Assembly: GCA_014190175.1 (NCBI GenBank)
Contig: BJFZ01000041.1
Location: forward strand, 1-10,827
DNA length: 10,827 bases
Reading direction: 5' to 3'
Origin: Actinomycetes bacterium
GTDB lineage: Bacteria; Actinomycetota; Actinomycetes; Nanopelagicales; Nanopelagicaceae
Each line of letters starts with the position of its first letter. Within the stretch, counting starts at the first letter, position 1. Positions 1-5,604 of the stretch are shown in pieces. The position numbers and the translations under genes are program-made. The notes beneath the pieces were generated by a model. It made no database searches, was not told the DNA's origin, and saw nothing but the letters and a program-made list of their open reading frames with translations.

Positions 1-108
1 GAGGGTAATAACTACACAATGAGGTACTCACTCACACTCAAAGGTTCGAAATGGGGAGTCGATTCAGCTGCCGTTGTCTCTAACGATGACGATCCCTCGT
101 ACTCCTAA
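1..108 (+). CDS. 3' end of an unidentified protein gene (partial)
   Basis: Frame 1 is open from the first base to a TAA at 106-108, giving 35 residues of a C-terminus; the other two plus-strand frames hit stops within the first 21 bases. The residues alternate polar and hydrophobic in a beta-strand manner (a YSLTL strand, then KWGVDSAAVV) and end in an acidic, serine-rich tail. A strand of the form 'W-x-VDS' near the C-terminus is reminiscent of NTF2/SnoaL-like or Mce-associated domains, but 35 residues are too few to assign a family. The gene starts outside the window. A 6-bp hairpin (99-114) spans its stop codon. Confidence 0.5.
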   Translation, partial: EGNNYTMRYSLTLKGSKWGVDSAAVVSNDDDPSYS

Positions 109-224
109 GAGTACCTAGCAACTACTAGGGCGATAAGGAGTTAACGAAAGTAAGCTCGCTCCACATCGTTGTGCAGGCCTACCCACATGTGCCAAAGCGA
201 TAGGACTGCTAATCTTGAGATTAG
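99..224. other. Hairpin-rich intergenic segment
   Basis: This spacer holds three short, exact inverted repeats with small loops: GTACTC-ctaa-GAGTAC at 99-114, CCTAG-caacta-CTAGG at 114-129 (sharing one base with the first), and CTAATC-ttga-GATTAG at 209-224, which a G-U pair extends by one. CACA-tcgt-TGTG at 162-173 is a weaker fourth. None is followed by a T-run, so these are not standard intrinsic terminators. The segment could be a structured leader for the genes that follow or a degenerate remnant. I do not recognise an RNA family in it. Confidence 0.35.
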
Positions 225-244
225 TTCAGAGAGGGAAATAAACG

Positions 245-382
245 ATGGCCACGATTGCAGATGCAGTTCGATTTTTTTGCTACACAATCAATAATCAGCG
301 ATCGATATCCAAAGCAACGCCCATCACAGCCTCTGGTCTAGAGCACTCTGCTACAACTCTACGGATAAGCCTTTTCAACTAA
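245..382 (+). CDS. Possible small protein, 45 aa, overlapping the DUF393 gene
   Basis: An ATG at 245 is preceded by a purine-rich GAGAGGGA with a suitable gap. The frame runs 45 codons to a TAA at 380-382 whose last base is the A of the next gene's ATG (TAATG). The protein begins MATIADAVRF, is rich in Ser, Thr, Ala and Ile, and has no signal peptide, membrane segment or motif I recognise. The DUF393 start has no good ribosome binding site of its own, so translational coupling through the TAATG overlap would explain how it is translated. That is the main argument for this ORF. The argument against is its small size and lack of any recognisable family. It may be only a leader peptide. Confidence 0.35.
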   Translation: MATIADAVRFFCYTINNQRSISKATPITASGLEHSATTLRISLFN

Positions 383-756
383 TGGAGCAGGCCCAAGAGC
401 GCGAAATAATAGTCATCTTCGATGGTGAGTGCCGATTTTGTCGTGCATGCCTTATCTGGGTTGAGCGAAAACTCAGAGTTAGCGCATTGGCATATCAAGA
501 TATTAAACCAAGCGACTATGGCCTTACATTTGAGCAGTGCAGCAAAGAGCTTCATGCCCGAATTGATAATCAGACCAGCGCAGGAGCTCTCGCCGTTGCA
601 GGACTACTTCGGGCCCGTGGAAATCTCATCTTGGCAAATCTGATTCGAGGCCTCCCACGATTGAGTCACTATGGATATCGCTGGGTTGCCTCTCATCGAA
701 GCTCGCTACTTATTACCCTTGCGACCAAAATTCTTGAGAGAGTTAACAAGCAGTAG
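382..756 (+). CDS. DUF393 family thiol-disulfide oxidoreductase-like protein
   Basis: The 124-residue product has the DUF393 signature: a first beta strand (IIVIFDGEC, residues 9-17) leading into D14-G-E-C17-R-F-C20, i.e. DGxCxxC, followed by an amphipathic helix ending in VERKL. Later come the short 'ALAVAGLL' strand/helix (about 69-76) and a C-terminal YGYRWVASHR stretch, which matches the family's conserved 'Y-x-x-V-A-x-x-R' end. Length is normal for the family. DUF393 proteins have a thioredoxin-like CxxC and are annotated as thiol-disulfide oxidoreductases, mostly without tested function. No signal peptide is seen, so it is probably cytoplasmic. The start lacks a clear ribosome binding site but overlaps the stop of an upstream small ORF. 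Its end faces the DoxX-like gene, with only 8 bases between the two stops. Confidence 0.85.
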   Translation: MEQAQEREIIVIFDGECRFCRACLIWVERKLRVSALAYQDIKPSDYGLTFEQCSKELHARIDNQTSAGALAVAGLLRARGNLILANLIRGLPRLSHYGYRWVASHRSSLLITLATKILERVNKQ

Positions 757-764
757 TTGCCTTA

Positions 765-1247
765 TTAAAGAGATTGTGGGGCTGGAGATTTTGATGCATC
801 TAGTTTTTCAAGAGGAATCAATCTGCTGCCAACCACTAGCCCTGCTCCGATAAGCACCAGGTTTTTTATAATGTACTGGCCCTCAAGGGTCAGGTCAAAG
901 GGAAAGTTTGTAAAGCAGATCTCGGGAAGAAGTACTAACGGCAAGAAAGTTCCAGGCATCTGAAGGGCGAGTAGAAAGAGCCCTACCCGAATGAGTGGCA
1001 CGATGAGTAGACATACCCCTATCGCCATCTCCCAAACCCCGAGTATGGGTATAAAAACATCGGGATCTAACCAGTAAACGGTTTTTTTGATCAAATCCAC
1101 CGCCGGGCTTTGACCAAAGGGTTTGAGGGCGCCAAACCAAATAAAAATAAGGGCAAGGCTCATCCGAAGAATTGTTAACGATGAGCGATTGAGAAAATTA
1201 ATAAACCAACGGTCAAAGCCTCTAATTTCCGCGAGAAGCTTATTCAT
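765..1247 (-). CDS. DoxX-like integral membrane protein
   Basis: This 160-residue protein has about four hydrophobic segments, near residues 24-41 (with IFIWFGALK), 65-86, 88-107 and 126-142, consistent with a small DoxX/DUF417-type membrane protein. The stretch 'DLTLEGQYIIKNLVLIGAGLV' near 118-138 resembles the conserved last-helix region of that group, and the W-F-G-x-L-K after helix 1 is also typical. The start is supported by GGAGAG a few bases upstream on the minus strand. DoxX-like proteins are poorly defined; some relatives act in quinone-linked or thiol redox at the membrane, so pairing with a CxxC DUF393 protein makes sense, although the two genes are convergent rather than co-transcribed. 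The family call is good; the function is unknown. Confidence 0.8.
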   Translation of the reverse strand: MNKLLAEIRGFDRWFINFLNRSSLTILRMSLALIFIWFGALKPFGQSPAVDLIKKTVYWLDPDVFIPILGVWEMAIGVCLLIVPLIRVGLFLLALQMPGTFLPLVLLPEICFTNFPFDLTLEGQYIIKNLVLIGAGLVVGSRLIPLEKLDASKSPAPQSL

Positions 1248-1322
1248 TCACTCTCTCCAACCTCTAGAGCCCAATCCTACTTTCTCCGGCCATGAAGGGG
1301 CGAATCAGCGGCTTTTGTAATT

Positions 1323-1541
1323 TCACACTCTCTGTGCGAACTTCTTTACCTCATCTAGAAGCCTCAAGACATCTAAGGACTCTTGGATCGGCAAGATCCA
1401 ACCATCTCGTCCGAGAGTTTGTGCAGCAAATCCATCCACCATCAATTGATAGGCATCCACTGCCTCAAACTCCTCGGTTCTTAAGTAATGCTTGAATGCC
1501 CGCACTGAGCGATATGTTACCGCTATCTTGGATTGGCTCTA
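1323..1541 (-). pseudogene. Truncated C-terminal remnant, possibly a Gfo/Idh/MocA-type dehydrogenase
   Basis: On the minus strand an open frame runs from just after a TAG at 1539-1541 to a TGA at 1323-1325, about 72 codons. A GTG at 1503-1505 could start a 60-residue product, but the sequence already looks protein-like before it (VTYRSVRAFKHYLR). The composition is that of a normal folded domain: '...FEAVDAYQLMVDG' followed by 'GWILPIQESLDVLRLLDEV'. This resembles the C-terminal end of a sugar or inositol dehydrogenase of the Gfo/Idh/MocA type, but I cannot confirm that. No Rossmann-fold N-terminal part is visible upstream in any minus-strand frame as far as the next gene. The likeliest reading is a gene that lost its front by deletion or rearrangement. 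A genuine 60-residue protein is the alternative. Confidence 0.45.
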
Positions 1542-1736
1542 TAGATCACCTCAAAACTAAGTAACTCCAAAACTTAGGGCACCACCCAAACTCCGTGGTG
1601 ATTAAGAGAAGTAACTGGGGAGTATGAATGAAATTGAGATACTAAATATTCTTTAACTAGAAAATGGGGAGGGTACGGTTGATGTGGTCACAATGACAGA
1701 AAGGACAATATTTTATTAATTTGGCGCTGATTTTTC
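1542..1736. other. AT-rich non-coding gap with one hairpin
   Basis: No convincing gene is seen between the remnant and the SDR gene. It contains CACCAC-n9-GTGGTG (1580-1600), a 6-bp GC-rich stem. On the minus strand this would lie downstream of the SDR gene ending at 1737, followed by CCCTAAGTTTT, which is only a poor T-run. It could be a weak terminator for the minus-strand operon. AGTAACT also occurs twice, near 1560 and 1611. Confidence 0.3.
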
Positions 1737-2498
1737 TCAAGCAAAGCGAGCGTGTAGCCCTCCGTCAACAATCCAGTCTGCTCCGTTTACAAAACTTGCA
1801 TCATCTGATAACAAGAATGTGACTACCTGAGCAATTTCAGAGGGCTGACCAAAACGCTTGAGTGGTTGTGTATCTAAAGAAAGCATCTGCTGTTCAGGTG
1901 TTACTGAGTTAAACCAATTGGCTAGTATTGGGGTGTCCGTGTACCCCGGGGACACTGCATTTGTCCGGATGTTATATTCACCCTCATCAAGGGCTAAATT
2001 CCGAGTCAGTCCTATAACACCCGATTTTGCACCAGCATATGGAAAAAATTTTGGGAATGTCATTCGGGCATGGATAGAGGCGATATTGACGATTGAACCC
2101 TTTTTTGCCTCTCTCATTGCTGGAAGAACACACCGAGCCGTGTGCCAAACAGATTTTAAATCAACTGAGAAAAAATAATCCCATTCCTCAGAAGTCATCT
2201 CTACTGGATCGGCATTTGAGCTTACGCCGGCATTATTGACTAATCCATTTACCATCCCGAATTGAGCAACAACCTCTTGATGTGCTTGAGCAACGCTTTC
2301 AAGATTACCAACATCACAGTGAACAAAGGTGACATCTAAGCCGGATTCCCTTAGCGAGTCTGCATAGTCTTTGCCAAGTTTATCTTGAATATCTCCAAAA
2401 CTTACTCGCCCTCCACGTTCGGCAGCATCCTTTACAATGGCGGCTCCAATCCCCTGTGCACCACCTGTCACAAAGATATGCATTCCATTCAGATTCAT
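1737..2498 (-). CDS. SDR-family NAD-dependent dehydrogenase (sugar or sugar-acid type)
   Basis: This is a classical short-chain dehydrogenase of 253 residues. It has a cofactor-binding TGGAQGIG (11-18), an acidic residue after the second strand (D36 in FGDIQD) that favours NAD over NADP, the CDV strand (61-63), NNAG (88-91), and catalytic S141, Y154 and K158 (YAGAK) at normal spacing. The active-site Asn expected in 'V-N-L-K' is Asp (D113). The C-terminal FVNGADWIVDGG is typical of the family. The closest functional flavour is 3-oxoacyl-ACP-reductase-like enzymes that oxidise sugars or 2-keto-3-deoxy sugar acids, but the substrate cannot be read. The start has only a weak ribosome binding site; M6 is an alternative. 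It is the last gene of the minus-strand run, 133 bp after the lactonase gene, which suggests it works in the same pathway. Confidence 0.88.
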   Translation of the reverse strand: MNLNGMHIFVTGGAQGIGAAIVKDAAERGGRVSFGDIQDKLGKDYADSLRESGLDVTFVHCDVGNLESVAQAHQEVVAQFGMVNGLVNNAGVSSNADPVEMTSEEWDYFFSVDLKSVWHTARCVLPAMREAKKGSIVNIASIHARMTFPKFFPYAGAKSGVIGLTRNLALDEGEYNIRTNAVSPGYTDTPILANWFNSVTPEQQMLSLDTQPLKRFGQPSEIAQVVTFLLSDDASFVNGADWIVDGGLHARFA

Positions 2499-2631
2499 AC
2501 TTTAAATCTTAGGCCCATTGTCAAGTGCATAAGCCAAGATAGATTCCTCTTAGGGCCTGTTTTTTGTAGAAGACCACATCCTTTTGCTCATTCAAATGGC
2601 TCTAATTTGAAGAAAGATCTAATTTTCAGGA

Positions 2632-3516
2632 TTAGGCGTTAAAAGAGAAATCTAGCTTTCCTGAAATAGGTAGCTGCACTTCAAAACACATTCCACCATA
2701 TGGGTCATTTTTTGCATCGAAGGCAAACTCTGGACTTCGGTAGTCTTTTACTGAGGTAATAAATAGAGTTCTTAAATTTTTTCCACCAAATGAAGCACAA
2801 GTAGTCAAGGCAGTTGGAGCCTGCACAATATTTAGAAGCTCTCCCTCCGGAGAGTAGTTGCGGACTTGACCACATCCATAAAAAGCAACCCAGATATTAC
2901 CCATGCTATCGGTGCACATGCCATCTGGAAGTCCAATCACATCGCTGACGTCAATTGGTGTCAATTCCTCTTTGATCTCACTTGTTTGAGGATTGAACTG
3001 ATAGCGAGAAATTTTACGTGTCGCAGAATCAATATAAAACATCATGTTACCGTCAAGTGACCAATCAATGCCATTAGCAATATGAATATTTCTTCGGTGA
3101 ATACTTTTATTAAAATTTTTATCTATCTTGAATAAATCACCAGTGGCACTTCCCGCAATATTTTCTGCACCGCCGACCCACAGACAACCAGATGGATCGA
3201 TATTTCCATCATTTGTTCTAACGACTTTAAGGTCGAGTCCCAATGGAATTTCTCGTTGGATCATTAAATTCTCATCTGTAAGAGCAATTGAGTCACCTAA
3301 AGCCAAAACGAAGCCACCTAGGGTTCGTTTGCCAACATACGTCACCATCGTCTTGTAGGTATGCTCTTTTATTTGACCACTCTTGGGGAAATAAGTTTTC
3401 ACAAAACCATCAAATACATCTACCCAAACAAAGCATTCACTTCGTTCATCCCAAAGTGTTCCCTCTCCCAAATCACATAGTGAGCCCGGAATAGGCTTTG
3501 CCTCGAAAGTTGCCAT
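2632..3516 (-). CDS. SMP-30/gluconolactonase-like sugar lactonase
   Basis: The 294-residue product matches the SMP-30/gluconolactonase/LRE six-bladed beta-propeller family in length and landmarks. These are GEGTLWDE with metal ligand E18, RTNDGNIDPSG (100-110), ANGIDWSLDG with ligand N148 (147-156), LPDGMCTDSMGNIWVA with ligand D198, and TTCASFGGKNLRTLFITS near the end, so the E-N-D metal triad is complete. Family members hydrolyse aldonolactones to the open sugar acids using a divalent metal. There is no signal peptide, so it is cytoplasmic. The start has a strong GGAAAGGGG site a few bases upstream. It lies 57 bp after an SDR gene, the usual pairing of sugar dehydrogenase and lactonase: the SDR would make the lactone and this enzyme would open it. 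The sugar is not identifiable. Confidence 0.92.
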   Translation of the reverse strand: MATFEAKPIPGSLCDLGEGTLWDERSECFVWVDVFDGFVKTYFPKSGQIKEHTYKTMVTYVGKRTLGGFVLALGDSIALTDENLMIQREIPLGLDLKVVRTNDGNIDPSGCLWVGGAENIAGSATGDLFKIDKNFNKSIHRRNIHIANGIDWSLDGNMMFYIDSATRKISRYQFNPQTSEIKEELTPIDVSDVIGLPDGMCTDSMGNIWVAFYGCGQVRNYSPEGELLNIVQAPTALTTCASFGGKNLRTLFITSVKDYRSPEFAFDAKNDPYGGMCFEVQLPISGKLDFSFNA

Positions 3517-3573
3517 GCTCGCCCCTTTCCCTGAGTAACCACCACACTACTGTAAAGATATATTTTGTAACTC

Positions 3574-4401
3574 TTAGATGGGTAGACCATTTTCTGGTCT
3601 TAACCCATATTTCTTTGCTAAATCATAATCTAAGTCACCTATTCCGAGCGCTGAGGTCCAGCCACCTTCGACTCCTACGCTCTGTCCAGACACATAAGAA
3701 GCTTTGGGTGAGAGTAAAAATATAACTACCTCTGCAATTTCACTTGGATTGGCAATTCTTTTGAGAGGTGTCAGTCGCTCTAATGCCTGCCTGCGCTCAT
3801 GTGAATCTTCTGCCTCCAGAAAAGCCTGTTTCAATGCTGGAGTCATTACTGCCCCTGGGGCCACAGCCTTGGCACGAATTCCATATGGCCCATAGGTAAT
3901 TGCGATATTTCTCGTAAGTGCATCAATCGCACTTTTGGTCATTTCATAGACCGCGTGATTTCGCCATGCTCGGCGTCCATGCACTGATGAAATTTTTACG
4001 ATTGAGCCCGCAACTTTTCCCTGAGTAAAGGAGGCAACTGCTTCGGCGCAGCCCCACAAAGAGCCCACCTGATTAATCCCAATTATATCTTCTAAAAATA
4101 GCGGATCGTTTGGGAAATCATGCAGAGGTGCTTCACGAGTGAGTCCAGCACAATTTACCCATGCGGTCAGCCTACCTATTTCTTCAGCCATCACTCGTGC
4201 TCTCACATGCGTTTGCCGAAATGAAACATCTCCAAGGACGCTAAAGATCTTGCACCCCCTACTAGCAAGATCTTTTTCTACTTCTTGAAGTCCATCAGGA
4301 TTGATATCAACAAGTACAACAATGTAATCATCAGCCAATTTAGTTGCGATTGCTCGACCAATACCCGATGCCCCACCAGTTATTACGGCAACATCGCTCA
4401 T
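3574..4401 (-). CDS. SDR-family NAD-dependent dehydrogenase with C-terminal extension
   Basis: The 275-residue protein shows TGGASGIG (8-15), D32 after strand 2 (NAD preference), GDV (57-59), NCAG (83-86, a mild variant of NNAG), and an intact catalytic set N110, S139, Y152 and K156. The end of the normal domain is 'SYVSGQSVGVEGG'; after it comes an extra tail of about 25 residues (LGIGDLDYDLAKKYGLRPEN...), longer than most classical SDRs and possibly involved in subunit contacts or covering the active site. A good AAGGAG lies upstream of the ATG. As the gene directly before the lactonase, it is the best candidate for the first oxidation of the sugar to its lactone. That assignment rests on context only. 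Confidence 0.88.
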   Translation of the reverse strand: MSDVAVITGGASGIGRAIATKLADDYIVVLVDINPDGLQEVEKDLASRGCKIFSVLGDVSFRQTHVRARVMAEEIGRLTAWVNCAGLTREAPLHDFPNDPLFLEDIIGINQVGSLWGCAEAVASFTQGKVAGSIVKISSVHGRRAWRNHAVYEMTKSAIDALTRNIAITYGPYGIRAKAVAPGAVMTPALKQAFLEAEDSHERRQALERLTPLKRIANPSEIAEVVIFLLSPKASYVSGQSVGVEGGWTSALGIGDLDYDLAKKYGLRPENGLPI

Positions 4402-4418
4402 ATTAAAATTCTCCTTTC

Positions 4419-4465
4419 AGGTATAGATACCCCAAACAAATCGAGATTTTAGAAAATTTCTTATA
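4419..4465 (-). promoter_or_regulatory. Candidate promoter -10 and small inverted repeat upstream of the SDR-lactonase-SDR genes
   Basis: On the minus strand TATAAG (complement of 4460-4465) is a good -10 match about 60 bases before the ATG, but no clear -35 is seen at the right distance. GGTAT-ag-ATACC (4419-4430) lies between it and the ribosome binding site and could be a small operator or hairpin. Internal initiation here would let the three downstream genes be expressed apart from the SDR gene at 4602-5354. Confidence 0.28.
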
Positions 4466-4577
4466 CACCTAATAATGTTTTAGTGCTATTTCGAGAGTAT
4501 GATGTAGTTAACACCTAGTATTTCTCAATATCAAGAGGTTAAAAGCGCTAAAAGTCAGGGATAATTGGGCATTTGGT

Positions 4578-4611
4578 ATGGCATTAGAGAAAAACCACCC
4601 ATTAATGCCAT
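4578..4611 (-). repeat. 9-bp stem-loop at the 3' end of the SDR gene
   Basis: ATGGCATTA (4578-4586) and TAATGCCAT (4603-4611) are exact reverse complements around a 16-base loop. On the minus-strand transcript the first arm contains the last codons and stop (TAA, complement of 4602-4604) of the SDR gene ending at 4602. The sequence after the second arm has no T-run, so this is not a textbook terminator. It may protect the 3' end of an upstream message or cause partial termination between this SDR and the downstream genes. Confidence 0.45.
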
Positions 4612-5354
4612 TCGTTAGTAGGAAAAAACAGGGCAGATTTCAACATGACATTTCTAGGCAAATTAATCTGCAGGGATACTAACTCTGCAACATCTGATGG
4701 GGCCATTAATTTACCCCGTCCCACTGAACCTTTTCGATTTATATCTTTATTAAGATCATCCCAAAAAGATGTATTAACTCCACCGGGACAGAGGGTCGTA
4801 GCACGAATACCTTGCGCGATAACCTCTTGTGCAAAACTATCCATAAAGCCCATGACAGCCCACTTTGCTGCACAATAACCAGACCACTCTGGATATCCTT
4901 TTGTGCCACCAGCCGAGACTATTGCTATTACATCTCCTTCACCTTGTCTTTGCATCACAGGTAGAACTGCTTTGATTATATGAGCAGTGCCTAAATAATT
5001 TATCTTAATCATCATCGCCCAGTCTAAAGGGTTCGCCTCTTCAACCAAACCAATCACTCCAATTCCAGCATTGGGTACTAGCACGTCAATGGAGCCAAAC
5101 TCATTTATAACACTCTTGACAACATTCTCACACTCTTCCCACTCTGATACATCGGCAACCAGAGGCAATACTCGCGAACTAGTGAATTCCGAAATTTCTT
5201 TGGCTGCTTTTTCAATTCTTGAGCGCTCTCTTCCAACAATTGCGCATTTAAATCCATCTTGTGCCAACCGCGTCGCTATACTAAAACCAATTCCACGAGA
5301 AGCCCCAGTTACAATCGCACTTTTGCTTTTTTTTAATACTTCAATTTTCTCCAT
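4602..5354 (-). CDS. SDR-family dehydrogenase, probably NADP-dependent
   Basis: The 250-residue short-chain dehydrogenase has TGASRGIG (16-23), ADV (67-69), PNAG (94-97), N119, S147, Y160 and K164 with YCAAK. In contrast to the other SDRs of the window, strand 2 ends in GR (R42) with R44 close by, the pattern of NADP(H)-preferring members. The C-terminus (SALFFPTNEWH) lacks the usual 'V-x-G-G' ending, which sets it apart from sugar-dehydrogenase-like SDRs; it looks more like general oxidoreductases of the YdfG or sepiapterin-reductase-like type. The ATG has AAAGGAG five bases upstream. It is the first gene of the minus-strand arm, 200 bp before the next SDR, and diverges from the PrpD-family gene. 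It may reduce a keto intermediate. Substrate unknown. Confidence 0.88.
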   Translation of the reverse strand: MEKIEVLKKSKSAIVTGASRGIGFSIATRLAQDGFKCAIVGRERSRIEKAAKEISEFTSSRVLPLVADVSEWEECENVVKSVINEFGSIDVLVPNAGIGVIGLVEEANPLDWAMMIKINYLGTAHIIKAVLPVMQRQGEGDVIAIVSAGGTKGYPEWSGYCAAKWAVMGFMDSFAQEVIAQGIRATTLCPGGVNTSFWDDLNKDINRKGSVGRGKLMAPSDVAELVSLQINLPRNVMLKSALFFPTNEWH

Positions 5355-5391
5355 TTTGCTCCTTTATTCTTAACCAAGATTCCATCTTTCC

Positions 5392-5518
5392 CCGTTACGG
5401 ACTCTAAAAACCTACTCTCCAAGCCCACGTGCGGTATAGAGATAGCACTTTCCTGCGCAGAAAATCTCTGGCCTAAAGCTCATTTGAGAGATTGGGTGTC
5501 GGATTTCCTCTCCAGAGA
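5392..5518. promoter_or_regulatory. Inverted repeats in the divergent control region
   Basis: The region between the two arms contains several symmetric elements. CCGT-t-ACGG lies at 5392-5400 and CACGTG at 5426-5431. A near-palindrome TTTCCTGCGCAGAAAA with a central CG (5449-5464, 14 of 16 positions symmetric) resembles the layout of LacI-family operators. AATCTCT (5463-5469) pairs with AGAGATT (5487-5493), while the overlapping TCTCTGG (5465-5471) pairs with CCAGAGA (5512-5518), giving two mutually exclusive stems. No regulator gene is in the window to test these against. Confidence 0.3.
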
Positions 5519-5547
5519 ATCCTACCTTAGGTTTATCATATGGACAA
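5519..5547 (-). promoter_or_regulatory. Candidate promoter for the minus-strand arm
   Basis: Read on the minus strand, TTGTCC (complement of 5542-5547) and TAGGAT (complement of 5519-5524) are separated by exactly 17 bases. Each matches the sigma-70-type consensus at four of six positions, and the -10 fits the TAnnnT form common in actinobacteria. Transcription would begin near 5512, giving a leader of roughly 160 bases before the SDR start at 5354. Confidence 0.4.
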
Positions 5548-5568
5548 TGAAGTAATCAGAATTCTAAT
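5541..5568 (+). promoter_or_regulatory. Candidate promoter for the MmgE/PrpD gene
   Basis: TGGACA (5541-5546) and TCTAAT (5563-5568) each match the -35 and -10 consensus at five of six positions, with a 16-base spacer. The start point would be near 5575, about 30 bases before the ATG. Its -35 box overlaps the -35 of the opposite-strand candidate almost completely, so the two promoters are back to back. Confidence 0.5.
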
Positions 5569-5604
5569 CTGTTCAAAAATAACGATAGTCGGGATTTCTA
5601 TCAG

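Noticed and set aside
195..245. tRNA-like look around 'ctgctaa' with weakly pairing flanks, recalling a tRNA-Ser anticodon arm
   Set aside because: No acceptor stem, no T-arm with a proper GTTCRA loop and pairing stem, and no D-arm of correct form.
187..294. 35-codon frame starting at ATG 187
   Set aside because: No ribosome binding site, cysteine-rich random-looking product, and it overlaps the better supported frame at 245.
1683..1692. TGTGGTCACA as a CRP-like half-site pair
   Set aside because: Only four bases pair on each side and the spacing does not fit a CRP site; there is no promoter for it to control.
1858..2178. 106-codon plus-strand frame
   Set aside because: Antisense to the SDR gene at 1737-2498, no ribosome binding site and low-complexity cysteine/serine-rich product.
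2511..2558. AGGCCC...GGGCCT followed by a T-run (TGTTTTTTG) as a terminator
   Set aside because: The arms are only six bases and about 36 bases apart, and the plus-strand orientation serves no gene ending there.
5071..5373. 100-codon plus-strand frame
   Set aside because: It is antisense to an SDR gene with complete catalytic motifs; the frame is a by-product of that gene's codon pattern.
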